Positions 1-8,878 of a stretch of 64,000 nucleotides of DNA are shown one piece after another. The stretch is from Youngiibacter multivorans (GTDB lineage: Bacteria; Bacillota; Clostridia; Clostridiales; Clostridiaceae): positions 80,123-144,122 of the forward strand of contig NZ_JAGGKC010000005.1 in assembly GCF_017873395.1 (NCBI RefSeq), read 5' to 3'. Below the pieces are notes generated by a model. The model worked only from the letters and a program-made list of their open reading frames with translations, was not told the DNA's origin and ran no database searches. The first letter of the stretch is position 1. Each line of letters starts with the position of its first letter. A program made the position numbers and the translations under genes.

Positions 1-418
1 TTCCGCCAAGTCCCTTGTCATAGTCTGCGAATCCGCCAACCTTGTCAGCTATGGCCTTTGCATCGATAGGTGCTAAAGCCTCGTTCTTTGAAAGTCCGTA
101 GATCCTGTCTGCTGGGATTGCGAATACGTCAGCAACATCCTTGTTTGTGACGTCAGTCTTGTCAATCGCATCGAGATGTTCAAAGGATGGCTTCACAATA
201 AGGTTTACTACCGCATCAGGATTGTCTGCCTTGAACCTTGCTATTGCGGCGTCATAGTAGGATTTCCATCCTTCCTCCGCCTGTACTGAAATCGTGCCCT
301 TAAGTCCCTTGTCAGGGGTAGTAGGAGCGGCAGTTGGTGTAGTAGGTGTCTTCTCTCCGCAGGCTGCAACTGAAAGTGCGAGCATTGAAGCAACAACCAG
401 ACTTACAATTTTTTTCAT
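1..418 (-). CDS. maltodextrin-type ABC substrate-binding lipoprotein (partial, C-terminus outside window)
   Basis: Only the first 139 or so residues are present; the gene runs off the left edge. The start has a lysine pair, a hydrophobic core and a lipobox ending SVAAC with the lipidated Cys at residue 20, then a Thr/Pro-rich linker (TPTTPTAAPTTP), as in surface-anchored sugar-binding lipoproteins. The mature part (GTISVQAEEGW, DVFAIPADRIYGL) resembles MalE-type maltose/maltodextrin binders. An AGGAGG site precedes the ATG. It lies downstream of glucan phosphorylase on the same strand, separated by a 292-base region with LacI-type operators, so it probably heads its own transport operon extending left. 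The family call is good; the exact sugar is inferred from the neighbours. Confidence 0.8.
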   Translation of the reverse strand, partial: MKKIVSLVVASMLALSVAACGEKTPTTPTAAPTTPDKGLKGTISVQAEEGWKSYYDAAIARFKADNPDAVVNLIVKPSFEHLDAIDKTDVTNKDVADVFAIPADRIYGLSKNEALAPIDAKAIADKVGGFADYDKGLGG

Positions 419-507
419 TTTCCATCCTCCTAGAATGATTCTGCCTTGAGGCAGTATTTTGATTTTGAAACTAGCGTTATTAGAATACGTTTACCAGGTG
501 TCCCTTA

Positions 508-520
508 TGCAACGCGTGCA
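508..520. promoter_or_regulatory. LacI/MalR-type operator half of a tandem pair
   Basis: TGCAACGCGTGCA is a near-palindrome of the LacI-family type, one base shorter than the sites at 539-552 and 6737-6750. It sits upstream of the sugar-binding protein gene, where a maltose repressor would act. No such repressor gene is in the window. Confidence 0.5.
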
Positions 521-538
521 ATAATCTCGTAAGATTCA

Positions 539-552
539 TGCACGCGTTTGCA
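539..552. promoter_or_regulatory. LacI/MalR-type operator
   Basis: TGCACGCGTTTGCA (TGCAAACGCGTGCA on the other strand) fits the palindromic LacI-family consensus with a central CG and outer TGCA blocks. It lies 18 bases from the site at 508-520, so a repressor could bind the two cooperatively. Confidence 0.6.
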
Positions 553-564
553 CAATTTCGATAA

Positions 565-578
565 TGAAAACGCTTTAC
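565..578. promoter_or_regulatory. cre-like catabolite response element
   Basis: TGAAAACGCTTTAC matches the cre consensus TGWAANCGNTNWCA at 12 of 14 positions. It lies upstream of the maltodextrin-binding gene. An HPr kinase gene in this window makes CcpA/HPr-Ser-P control plausible. Confidence 0.45.
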
Positions 579-652
579 TTCTAAAGTATACCGCATTGAA
601 ACCGTATAATCAAGATTTTTTGCATAAAATGAGCATTTTTACCAAAATAATC

Positions 653-670
653 AATGCAAGCCCTTGCATT
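653..670. repeat. perfect palindrome downstream of glucan phosphorylase
   Basis: AATGCAAG, CC, CTTGCATT: two 8-base arms with a 2-base centre. No T-run follows on either strand and the loop is too tight for a good intrinsic terminator, so a protein-binding site is as likely as a terminator. Confidence 0.5.
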
Positions 671-710
671 AACAAAATGATAGATAACTACAGATTCTTC
701 TGCAATAAAA

Positions 711-3074
711 TCAATTTTCAAGGTTCCAGATCTCGTTTGCATACTCCCTGATGGTCCTGTCAGACGAGAACTTTCCGGCTCCTGATATGTTCATAAGGCA
801 CTTCCCGGCGAAAGACAGCCTGTCCTTGAAGACCTTTCCCACCTCTTCCTGCGCTTCTCTGTATGAGGCGAAGTCGGCAAGTATAAAATAGTTGTCAGGC
901 TTGTGCCAGCTTGCACCCTTTAGCAGCGAATCATGAAGCTCCCTGAAGGCTCCGGTTCCTCCATCATTGAAGGTTCCGTCAATAAGCGAATCAACTACCC
1001 TCTTCAGTCCAGGCACCTCAAGATATGGAACATGAGGATCATAGGTTTCCTTCATATCTTCTATTTCATCTACCTTGAGACCGAATATGAAGTTGTTCTC
1101 CTCCCCGGATTCTTCGACTATCTCTATGTTCGCACCGTCAAGTGTACCTATTGTGGGCGCACCGTTAAGCATGAACTTCATGTTGCCTGTTCCTGATGCT
1201 TCCTTTCCTGCCGTTGATATCTGCTCCGAGATATCTGCAGCCGGGAAAAGCTTTTCCGCATAGGATACCCTGTAGTTGGTCACGAAGACAACCTTAAGCT
1301 TACCTTTGGTTTCAGGATCGCTGTTGACAAGACTCGCTATCTCATTGATGTACTTGATTATGCCTTTGGCTCTCTTGTAGCCAGGCGCTGCCTTGGCACC
1401 GAATATGAAGGTCCTTGGAGTGATGTTTTCTGCATCCCCTTCCTTTATCCTGTAGTACAGGTCAAGTATATGGAAAGCATTCAGAAGCTGCCTCTTGTAT
1501 TCATGGAGCCTTTTGATCTGGATGTCGAATATCGAATCCGGGTCGATCTCTATTCCCTCGACTTTCCTTATATGCTCAGCAAGCTGAACCTTCTTTACCC
1601 TCTTGATTTCATTCAGTCTCTCAAGGACATTCGCATCATCTGTATAGCCTCTCAATCCCTTCAGTAGGTCAAGGTCAGTTATCCATCCGTCTGTACCAAG
1701 GAGCTCAGTGACAAGAGCTGACAGCTCCGGATTCGACATCTTAAGCCATCTCCTCTGGGTTATGCCGTTCGTCTTGTTGTTGAACCTTTCCGGGTATATG
1801 TCGTACCAATGCCTGAGCTCAGTTTCCTTGAGAAGCTCAGTGTGAAGCTCAGCAACTCCGTTTGTGGAATGGGTCCCGTAAATTGAAAGCCAGGCCATCT
1901 TTACACTTCCGCCAAGGAGTATCCTGTATCTATCCTGTGCCTTTCCTCTTATTCCTTTTGACCTCAGGTCTGACTGCAGCTGTCTGTCTATTTTACTTAT
2001 TATTCCGTATATCCCCGGCAGGAGCTTCCTGTATAGCCTGACCGGCCACTGCTCCAGTGCTTCAGCGAGAATGGTATGGTTTGTGTAGGCAAGGGTCCTC
2101 CTTGTTATATCGAAGGCTTCGTCCCAATCCATTCCATGTACCTCAGTGAGCAGCCTCATGAGCTCAGGTACGGCTACAGCAGGATGTGTATCATTCAGCT
2201 GTATGGCATGGTAATCAGGAAAGCTTTCAAGGCTGAACCCATTTTCCAAATGCTTTGCCAGAATGTCCTGCAAGGACGCTGAAACGAAGAAGTACTGCTG
2301 CCTGAGTCTCAAAAGCTTCCCCTTGTCGGTGCAGTCGTTGGGATAAAGTACTTTGGTTATTGTCTCGGCATTATTCTTTTCCCTGACAGATCCTTCGTAG
2401 TCCTCGTCGTTGAACTCTTTGAAGCCAAATGGCTTCAGGGCCTCAGCCTTCCACAGCCTTAATGTGTTGACTGTCTTTCCGCCATAGCCGATAACCGGAG
2501 TGTCGTATGGCACAGCAAGCACCGGGCCGTCGAAGAAGGATACCTCCACCGCTTCATCAAGACGCCTTACAGACCATGGGTCCCCGTACTCCAGCCAGTT
2601 ATCGCCTTCCTCAACCTGTGCACCGTCTTTTATCGACTGCTTGAAGATACCATATTCATACCTGATGCCATAACCGTTGAGAGGGTATCCTAGGCTTGCA
2701 CCAGAGTCAAGGAAACAGGCTGCAAGCCTTCCCAGTCCTCCGTTTCCAAGCCCTGCGTCCTCTTCGGCTTCCTCTATGTCATTGATGTCAAGTCCCATCC
2801 CGCCAAGCACTTCCCTGGCCTCATCATTTATCCCGAGGTTCATCAGGTTGTTTCCGAGAGCCCTGCCCATCAGGAACTCCGCTGAAAAGTAGCAGGCTTT
2901 CTTCTTTCCCTCCTGCTTTTCCCTGGTGGCTGTCCACAGGGGGACCACCTCTTCCATGATGGCCTTTGAAAAGGCAATGTGGCTTTCCCTGGCATTAAGT
3001 TCCTTAAGTGTCCTTCCGAAGGACACTGCAGCATGGGCATTCATTCTCTCTTGAAGTCTTTTTTTGTCAAACAT
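711..3074 (-). CDS. glgP: alpha-glucan (maltodextrin/glycogen) phosphorylase
   Basis: This GT35 enzyme phosphorolyses alpha-1,4-glucans from the non-reducing end to glucose-1-phosphate. At 787 residues it is of normal family length. Hallmarks are SAEFLMGRAL near residue 65, EDAGLGNGGLGRLAACFLDS near 106, and the pyridoxal-phosphate site EASGTGNMKF with the Schiff-base lysine near residue 633, followed by GTLDGANIEI. The ATG is two bases after the malQ stop, with a GGGAGA site inside the end of malQ, so translation is probably coupled. The operon order GH31, malQ, glgP gives a complete cytoplasmic route from maltodextrins to glucose and glucose-1-phosphate. MalP and GlgP cannot be told apart by sequence alone; context favours a maltodextrin role. 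Confidence 0.95.
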   Translation of the reverse strand: MFDKKRLQERMNAHAAVSFGRTLKELNARESHIAFSKAIMEEVVPLWTATREKQEGKKKACYFSAEFLMGRALGNNLMNLGINDEAREVLGGMGLDINDIEEAEEDAGLGNGGLGRLAACFLDSGASLGYPLNGYGIRYEYGIFKQSIKDGAQVEEGDNWLEYGDPWSVRRLDEAVEVSFFDGPVLAVPYDTPVIGYGGKTVNTLRLWKAEALKPFGFKEFNDEDYEGSVREKNNAETITKVLYPNDCTDKGKLLRLRQQYFFVSASLQDILAKHLENGFSLESFPDYHAIQLNDTHPAVAVPELMRLLTEVHGMDWDEAFDITRRTLAYTNHTILAEALEQWPVRLYRKLLPGIYGIISKIDRQLQSDLRSKGIRGKAQDRYRILLGGSVKMAWLSIYGTHSTNGVAELHTELLKETELRHWYDIYPERFNNKTNGITQRRWLKMSNPELSALVTELLGTDGWITDLDLLKGLRGYTDDANVLERLNEIKRVKKVQLAEHIRKVEGIEIDPDSIFDIQIKRLHEYKRQLLNAFHILDLYYRIKEGDAENITPRTFIFGAKAAPGYKRAKGIIKYINEIASLVNSDPETKGKLKVVFVTNYRVSYAEKLFPAADISEQISTAGKEASGTGNMKFMLNGAPTIGTLDGANIEIVEESGEENNFIFGLKVDEIEDMKETYDPHVPYLEVPGLKRVVDSLIDGTFNDGGTGAFRELHDSLLKGASWHKPDNYFILADFASYREAQEEVGKVFKDRLSFAGKCLMNISGAGKFSSDRTIREYANEIWNLEN

Positions 3075-3076
3075 CT

Positions 3077-4555
3077 CTATCTCCCGTATCTTTTAGTCAG
3101 CTCCCTGATCTTCTTTGAAAGGCAGCTGTTCATTTCATCCTTGTTTACTCTCCAGGTCCAGTTTCCTCCGATCGTTGAAGGCTTGTTCATCCTGGCTTCT
3201 CGTCCCAGGCAAAGGAAATCCTGCATAGGTGCTATGGCAAGGTTTGCCACGCTTGACCAGGCTCCCCGTATGAATCCCCATACCAGGCCTTCATCATAGT
3301 TCAGCTTCAGGTACCTTACTGCCTGGCTGAAATCGTCCCTGTTTACCGTAGCCATCCACTCGGCAGTAGTTTCATTGTCGTGGGTTCCCGTATATACGAC
3401 ACAGTTCTTGTCATAGGTATGAGGCAGGTAGTCGTTGGACTCACGTGAATCAAATGCGAACTGCAGAACCTTCATGCCAGGGAATCCCGTATCCCTAATG
3501 AGTTGGAATACTTCCTCCGTAAGGAATCCAAGGTCCTCCGCGATGATGTCCATGTCTCCGAGCTCTTCCTTTATCTTACTGAAAAGCTTCATCCCCGGTC
3601 CCTTGGTCCACTCGCCCTTAACAGCGTCAAGGCTTCCGTACTTGATTTCCCAGTATGCTTCAAAGCCCCTGAAATGGTCTATCCTCACTGAATCATACAG
3701 GTCAAGGCTTGCCTTAATCCTGTCTATCCAGAAGCTGTAGCCGTCCTTCTCCATTGCATCCCAGTCATAGATCGGATTTCCCCACAGCTGTCCCGTCGCT
3801 GAAAAGGCATCCGGAGGACAACCGGCAACAGTCTTGGGATTAAGTTTCTTGTCCAGGTTGAAGAATCTTGGATTCGCCCACAGGTCAGAGCTGTCTTCAG
3901 CAACGTAAATTGGTATATCGCCGATTATCCTTACTCCATGGTTGTTGGCATAAGCCTTCAGTGCCTTCCACTGTCTGAAGAAGAAATACTGAAGGAATAC
4001 ATGGAAGTGAACCTCCTCAGAATTTGCCTTCTCGAATTCCAGTACCTTTTTCGATGTAAAATTCCGGAGCTCCTCATCCCAGCCAAACCATGACTTCCCG
4101 CCGTTCACTGTCTTTATGGACATGAAGAGAGCGTAGTCACGAAGCCATTCACCCTGCTCAGCAAGGAAGCTTTCCAGCTCGGGCTTCAGCGCGTTAGCCG
4201 AATTGACGTATGCCTTCCTCAGCAGAGCGTTCTTTCCCTCATGGAGCTTTCCGTAATCCACAGAATGGGGATCGCTTCCAAGGTCTTCCTTATCGATGTC
4301 CTTTTCTGTCAGATACCCTTTTGTCAGGAATTCATCAAGGTCGATGAAGTAGGGATTGCCGGCAAATGCTGAAAAGTTCTGGTATGGCGAGTCTCCGTAG
4401 CCGGTGACTCCCAGAGGAAGTATCTGCCAGTTTCCCTGGCCGCTTTCCACAAGAAAATCTACGAACCTGTAGGCTTCCCTTCCAAAATCCCCTATCCCGT
4501 ATCTGCCGGGCAGGCTGGATATGTGCATCAGTATCCCGCTTGATCTCTTTTGCAT
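3077..4555 (-). CDS. malQ: 4-alpha-glucanotransferase (amylomaltase)
   Basis: This GH77 disproportionating enzyme transfers maltosyl units between maltodextrins and so makes short chains usable by phosphorylase. At 492 residues it is typical of the short bacterial type. The four GH77 regions are visible: GDIPIYVAEDSSDLW, VRIDHFRGFEAYW with the nucleophile Asp, IIAEDLGFLTEEV with the acid/base Glu, and YTGTHDNETT with the third Asp. The ATG follows an AAAGGAAG site 15 bases after the GH31 gene and the stop nearly touches glgP, consistent with one transcript. Confidence 0.95.
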   Translation of the reverse strand: MQKRSSGILMHISSLPGRYGIGDFGREAYRFVDFLVESGQGNWQILPLGVTGYGDSPYQNFSAFAGNPYFIDLDEFLTKGYLTEKDIDKEDLGSDPHSVDYGKLHEGKNALLRKAYVNSANALKPELESFLAEQGEWLRDYALFMSIKTVNGGKSWFGWDEELRNFTSKKVLEFEKANSEEVHFHVFLQYFFFRQWKALKAYANNHGVRIIGDIPIYVAEDSSDLWANPRFFNLDKKLNPKTVAGCPPDAFSATGQLWGNPIYDWDAMEKDGYSFWIDRIKASLDLYDSVRIDHFRGFEAYWEIKYGSLDAVKGEWTKGPGMKLFSKIKEELGDMDIIAEDLGFLTEEVFQLIRDTGFPGMKVLQFAFDSRESNDYLPHTYDKNCVVYTGTHDNETTAEWMATVNRDDFSQAVRYLKLNYDEGLVWGFIRGAWSSVANLAIAPMQDFLCLGREARMNKPSTIGGNWTWRVNKDEMNSCLSKKIRELTKRYGR

Positions 4556-4570
4556 GGTACACTTCCTTTC

Positions 4571-6715
4571 CTATATTGTTATTGTCTTTCTTATCCTATC
4601 TCCGTCAGTTCCAAGTATGTCCACAACTATTTTCTCTATCTTCGGATTGTCGCTTATTGCTTCTGCTGAAAAATCCAGGCCATCCCGCCTGACCTTTATC
4701 GTTGTACTCCACGATTCTCCTGTCTCGTATCCGTAGCTCTCTCCGTCGTCGTCATACAGCACATATTCAGCTTCCTTATCAACGTAAGCGATTGCATGAA
4801 GCGTACCTATGTCAAGGCTCCTGACGTTCATTGAAGGTGAGCTGTATGGAAGTATGGAATCCTTCCTGAGGTAGAACTTAAGGCAGTCAAATCCGTATTC
4901 AAGCCGCCTGAGACCTGAAGCTGTCCTCTCGAGACTAACCTCTCCATCCCTGAAGGTTACCTCCGCCATGTCCTCAGGCAAATAGACTGTCCGTCCACTG
5001 GCATTTGGCTTTGTGACAGGTGTAAGCATCAGCTCCTTTCCAAGCAGAAGCTGGTCTTCTGTGTCTTTTGACGCATCATCCCTGAACATAAAGGACAGAG
5101 GCCTGAACATCATGGTTCCATTCATCACAGACTTCATCATCTCTGAATAGAGGTATGGGATAAGGGCATATCTCGCCTTTATTATTTCACGGTTCCAGCC
5201 CGTGACCTCATCACCGAATATATATGGCTCCTGGAAATCATTGCCTATAGCTGAATGGTTTCGATAAAGCGGAGTGAACGCCGAGAACTGAAGCCATCTT
5301 GTCAGAAGCTCCCAGTTGGTGCTGTTTCCGAAGCCGCCGGTGTCAGCTCCAACGTAGTAGAAGCCCGCCATGTTTATGCTTGGCATCATCCTTATGTTAA
5401 GCTCCAGATGGCTCCACCATGAGGAATTGTCTCCTGTCCATATCCCTGAGTGCCTGTGCATTCCAGTGGATGATGCCCTGGAGATCAGCACATGCCTCTT
5501 ACCAAGGATACTCCTCAGACCTTCTCCTGCAGCCACCGTCATGTTCTGGCCATATAGATTGTGTACCTTCTCGTTCACGACAACCTTTCCGTCAACCTCA
5601 TGGTAGAAGGTCCTGTAGTACCTCTCCCTGTTTCCCATATCCTTGAAAAGGTCCTTGAGCTCGAAATATTTCAACACACCCAGGTTAGCGCCCTTTGAAG
5701 CTATTGCCGCATCCACGGCCTTCTCAAGTTCCTCCTCGTCATAGAATATAGCAGGCTCGTTCATGTCGTTCCAGTAGCCTTCGATCCCGAGGTCTGTAAG
5801 GACCTTATACTTCTCTCCCCACCATTTTCTGGTTTCTGGTCTCAAAAAGTCCGGAAGGTGGACCTTGCCGGGCCATACTGCAGCCACATAGGGCTTTCCT
5901 GCTTCGGTCTTCACGAAGTGGTCATTTAGTATCCCTTCCTCGTAGATATCGTAGCCCTTCTCGATCTTGACACCGGCATCTATTATCGGAATGATGTAAA
6001 CACCGTCCTCCTTGAATTCCCTGACCAGCTCCTCCATATCCGGAAACCTTTCGTCAGACACCGAGAAGTCCTTGAAATCCTCCATGTAGTCGAGGTCAAG
6101 GTAGATTCCCTCAAGCGGTATGCCAAGGTCGTCAAAGCTCTTCTTAACACGCCTAACATCCTTTGAGGTCTCATAGCCCCACCTGCTCTGGAAATATCCA
6201 AGTCCCCACTTGGGAGGCACGTAGCTCCTTCCTATGATGGAGTGGAAGCGCTGTACAACCTCATCCTCATTCTTGCCATCGATCTCATAGACTGCAAAAT
6301 CCTCTCCCGCAACATCAATTATCAGTTTGTCCTTGTCCGAGCATCCTATGTCGTAGCCTATGAGACCCGGAAAGTCGATGAAGAATCCCTTTGCGCCATT
6401 GCCTGAAATCATCAGGAAATTATGTGCTGCATAAAGCCTTTTCTTCTCCTCAGAATGCACCGGTTCATCAGTGCAATAGCTCTCGTATTTCCTGCCTCTC
6501 TTGTTTATGCCGCCAAGGTTTGCGCCAAGGCCATATACAATGTCCTTTTTCTTAAGCTCCATGGTTATCCTTGAAGCATCCGGTCCAAGCAGTTCAACAT
6601 GACCGAAACCATCCGCCTCTATCTCATTTCCCAGTCGGCAAACAACTGCACCAGTGTCCATTGGCTCGCCGTAGACAAGCACCCTTATTCCTTCTGCGAT
6701 ATCAAATGCTTTCAA
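4571..6715 (-). CDS. GH31 family alpha-glucosidase
   Basis: This enzyme hydrolyses terminal alpha-linked glucose, first gene of the maltodextrin operon. The GH31 nucleophile motif GYWNDMNEPAIF and the acid/base region HSGIWTGDNSSWW are intact, and there is no signal peptide, so it is cytoplasmic. I place the start at a TTG reading MKAFDIAEGIRVLVYG (714 residues) because AGGAG lies 9 bases before it. A longer frame begins with a TTG at 6763, but that codon overlaps a good -10 element and the stretch in between carries the operator palindrome, so it is probably untranslated leader. Glucosidase is the safe call; alpha-xylosidase or sulfoquinovosidase activity is not excluded, but the neighbours argue for maltodextrins. 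Confidence 0.88.
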   Translation of the reverse strand: MKAFDIAEGIRVLVYGEPMDTGAVVCRLGNEIEADGFGHVELLGPDASRITMELKKKDIVYGLGANLGGINKRGRKYESYCTDEPVHSEEKKRLYAAHNFLMISGNGAKGFFIDFPGLIGYDIGCSDKDKLIIDVAGEDFAVYEIDGKNEDEVVQRFHSIIGRSYVPPKWGLGYFQSRWGYETSKDVRRVKKSFDDLGIPLEGIYLDLDYMEDFKDFSVSDERFPDMEELVREFKEDGVYIIPIIDAGVKIEKGYDIYEEGILNDHFVKTEAGKPYVAAVWPGKVHLPDFLRPETRKWWGEKYKVLTDLGIEGYWNDMNEPAIFYDEEELEKAVDAAIASKGANLGVLKYFELKDLFKDMGNRERYYRTFYHEVDGKVVVNEKVHNLYGQNMTVAAGEGLRSILGKRHVLISRASSTGMHRHSGIWTGDNSSWWSHLELNIRMMPSINMAGFYYVGADTGGFGNSTNWELLTRWLQFSAFTPLYRNHSAIGNDFQEPYIFGDEVTGWNREIIKARYALIPYLYSEMMKSVMNGTMMFRPLSFMFRDDASKDTEDQLLLGKELMLTPVTKPNASGRTVYLPEDMAEVTFRDGEVSLERTASGLRRLEYGFDCLKFYLRKDSILPYSSPSMNVRSLDIGTLHAIAYVDKEAEYVLYDDDGESYGYETGESWSTTIKVRRDGLDFSAEAISDNPKIEKIVVDILGTDGDRIRKTITI

Positions 6716-6736
6716 TATATCACGCTCCTGAAGTTG

Positions 6737-6750
6737 TGCAAGCGATTGCA
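6737..6750. promoter_or_regulatory. LacI/MalR-type operator at the GH31 promoter
   Basis: TGCAAGCGATTGCA is a 14-base near-palindrome with central CG, like the sites at 508-552. It lies just downstream of the predicted -10 on the minus strand, over the likely transcription start, the usual place for repression. Confidence 0.65.
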
Positions 6751-6762
6751 CTGATAATTCCA

Positions 6763-6797
6763 ATATAGCATAAAAAAGTTTTTTGTAAAGGTTTTTT
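6763..6797 (-). promoter_or_regulatory. predicted sigma-A promoter of the GH31-malQ-glgP operon
   Basis: On the minus strand TTTACA is followed after 16 bases by TATATT, with a TG one base before the -10 (extended -10). The maltose-type operator begins within 15 bases of it. Confidence 0.55.
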
Positions 6798-6938
6798 CTT
6801 TAAGTCATATCCAGCGACGGTCAATTCGAGGCTTAAAGCCTGATGATTGAAATGATATCAGTATATGGATATGTCATCATTAGTACCTTATTGCAGAATA
6901 TCTCACAAAGTTTGAAGAATATCCTTGTCTGCCAATGG

Positions 6939-6974
6939 AAAAGCCGTCCGGGGAGCTTGTCCCGAACGGCTTTT
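6939..6974 (-). terminator. intrinsic terminator of the pot operon
   Basis: Arms AAAAGCCGT and ACGGCTTTT with an inner CGGG/CCCG stem; T-rich ends occur on both strands. It lies 25 bases after the potD stop. Confidence 0.8.
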
Positions 6975-6998
6975 TTCATGTTAAGCATAATTCTGTTT

Positions 6999-8033
6999 TT
7001 ACTCTGCTGACGTTATTTCAGTCCATATCCTGTCATACACTGATATTATGTCCATGGGGTCCTTGAAGACCTCGCAGTTTTCAATCATCTCATCTGTCGG
7101 GTATGCAACCAGGCTTTCCCTGATTTCCACCGGAAGCATCTCAACTGCCTTGGTAACCGGTGTTGAATACCCGATGTACTCAGCATTCTTTGCGGATATG
7201 TCAGGCCTCAGCATAAAGTCAATGAACTTCTCTGCGCCAGCCTTGTTCTTTGCACTCTTCGGGACAACCATGGAATCGAACCATAGGTTTGAACCTTCCT
7301 CAGGAATGACATACATGAGGTCCTCATTTGAATCCATCATGACCATGGCATCGCCTGACCATACTACCGCAAGCGCTGCCTCACCGGCGATTACCACATC
7401 CTTGATCTCGTCTCCTAGGTATGCATATACCAGCGGCTTTTGCCTTATTAGCTCTTCCTTCGCTTCCTCAAGCTCAGCTTCACTTCTCGTGTTAAGTGAA
7501 TATCCAAGCTTCTTCAGGGCTACCGCCAGAGTATCCCTCTGGCTGTTAAGCATTACGATCTGTCCCTTGTACTTCTCTTCCCAGAGTATGTCCCAGCTCT
7601 TGACCTCATCATCTACGAGTGTTGTATTGTAGATTATACCTACCGTACCCCACATGTACGGAGCCGAGTAATCCCCTGACTTGTCGTAGTCGAGGCCCAG
7701 GAAGGCCGGGTCGACTTCCTTGAGGTTAGTGAGCTTCGTCTTGTCAATCTTCTGGAGCAGGTCCTCCCTGATCATCCTTTCAATCATGTAGTCCGACGGA
7801 AAAACAACATCGTAGCTGGAGCCACCCTGCTTAAGCTTGACGTAAAGGTCCTCATTTGTTGCGAACGTGTCATAGTTCACTTCTATACCGGTTTCCTTCT
7901 CGAACTCCTCAAGCACTGTCTCGTCTATGTAATCACCCCAGTTGTACACATTGATGGATTCTGTCTTCTCCCCGCATGCAGATACTGCCATGAGCATCAC
8001 TGCAAGGATTGCAGATACTATTATTTTCTTCAT
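6999..8033 (-). CDS. potD: spermidine/putrescine ABC transporter substrate-binding lipoprotein
   Basis: This periplasmic-type binding protein delivers polyamines to PotBC. It has a lipoprotein signal with lipobox AVSAC (Cys 20) and the PotD/PotF signature start INVYNWGDYIDE, followed by YDVVFPSDYMIERM and GLDYDKSGDYSAPYMWGTVGI. The 344 residues match the family. It is the last gene of the operon, 53 bases after potC, with a GGGAGG site and a terminator downstream. Polyamine specificity (spermidine versus putrescine) cannot be read with confidence. Confidence 0.93.
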   Translation of the reverse strand: MKKIIVSAILAVMLMAVSACGEKTESINVYNWGDYIDETVLEEFEKETGIEVNYDTFATNEDLYVKLKQGGSSYDVVFPSDYMIERMIREDLLQKIDKTKLTNLKEVDPAFLGLDYDKSGDYSAPYMWGTVGIIYNTTLVDDEVKSWDILWEEKYKGQIVMLNSQRDTLAVALKKLGYSLNTRSEAELEEAKEELIRQKPLVYAYLGDEIKDVVIAGEAALAVVWSGDAMVMMDSNEDLMYVIPEEGSNLWFDSMVVPKSAKNKAGAEKFIDFMLRPDISAKNAEYIGYSTPVTKAVEMLPVEIRESLVAYPTDEMIENCEVFKDPMDIISVYDRIWTEITSAE

Positions 8034-8086
8034 TTCTTTTGCGAAACCTCCCTTAGCGTTAAGGCCTGCTTCGCTTCCTCCTTCCT

Positions 8087-8878
8087 TTATTCAGATTGAA
8101 CGATACCTTTCTGTTCCTTGTCAGCCCTCCTGTTGATGTAGAGCAAAAGGACCAGAAGAAATACGAACATAAGTGTTGAAAGTGCGTTGATAACCGGATT
8201 TATACCTCTTCTTGCCATCGAGTAGATGAGAATGCTGAGGTTGGAGACTCCATGGCCTGTGTTGAAGAAGCTAATCACGAAGTCGTCTATGGACAGAGTG
8301 AACGCGATAAGCGCACCTGTAACAATTCCAGGCATTATCTCCGGAACCACTACCTTTCGTATGGCATAGAGCGGCGTGGCCCCAAGGTCCATGGCAGCCT
8401 CGGCAAGGTTCGTGTTCATCTGCTTCAGCTTTGGAAGCACTGACAGCACTACATATGGTGTGCAGAACACAACATGTGAAAGCAGAAGCGTAATCATTCC
8501 AAAATCAAGGCTGAGTGCCCTGTATAGCGTCATCAGCGAAACCGCAGTCACAATATCCGGATTGAGTACCGGAAGATAGTTCAAATTTACCACGACTGTC
8601 TTCCTGAAGCCCTTCATCCAGTGAATCCCAATGGCTGCCGCTGTTCCTATAACGGTCGATATCATCGCAGAACCCAGGGCTATAAGCAGTGTATTGTACA
8701 AAGCCTCAAGGACTTCCTTGTCACTGAAGAGCTCGGCGTACCATTTTAGGGTAAATCCTGTCCATACTCCCCTTGACTTGGATTCGTTGAACGAGAAGGC
8801 AACGAGCACAAGTATAGGTGCATAGAGGAAGAAGAAGATAAGGAACGTGTAGGTCCTCTTTATACCTTTGCCTACCAT
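8087..8878 (-). CDS. potC: polyamine ABC transporter permease PotC
   Basis: This inner-membrane permease of the polyamine importer has 263 residues and about six hydrophobic segments. The EAA loop that docks on the ATPase is seen as EAAMDLGATPLYAIRKVVVPEIMPG in part (EAAMDLGATP... VVVPEIMPG). The FTLKWYAELF stretch after the first membrane segment is typical of PotC. It starts inside the last codons of potB (7-base overlap), indicating coupled translation. Confidence 0.93.
   Translation of the reverse strand: MVGKGIKRTYTFLIFFFLYAPILVLVAFSFNESKSRGVWTGFTLKWYAELFSDKEVLEALYNTLLIALGSAMISTVIGTAAAIGIHWMKGFRKTVVVNLNYLPVLNPDIVTAVSLMTLYRALSLDFGMITLLLSHVVFCTPYVVLSVLPKLKQMNTNLAEAAMDLGATPLYAIRKVVVPEIMPGIVTGALIAFTLSIDDFVISFFNTGHGVSNLSILIYSMARRGINPVINALSTLMFVFLLVLLLYINRRADKEQKGIVQSE

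Larger units (their letters stand above)
419..710. promoter_or_regulatory. intergenic control region upstream of the binding-protein gene
   Basis: This 292-base gap contains no gene. It holds two LacI/MalR-like operator palindromes, a cre-like site, an 18-base perfect palindrome, and a short 14-base palindrome (CTGCCTTGAGGCAG, 441-454) in the probable 5' leader of the binding-protein gene. On the minus strand TTGCAT and TATTCT are possible -35/-10 elements, but the 19-base spacing makes that promoter weak as predicted. Confidence 0.6.

Noticed and set aside
7048..7632. 194-codon open frame antisense to potD
   Set aside because: Ser/Thr-rich shadow of the potD frame, no ribosome site and no family resemblance.
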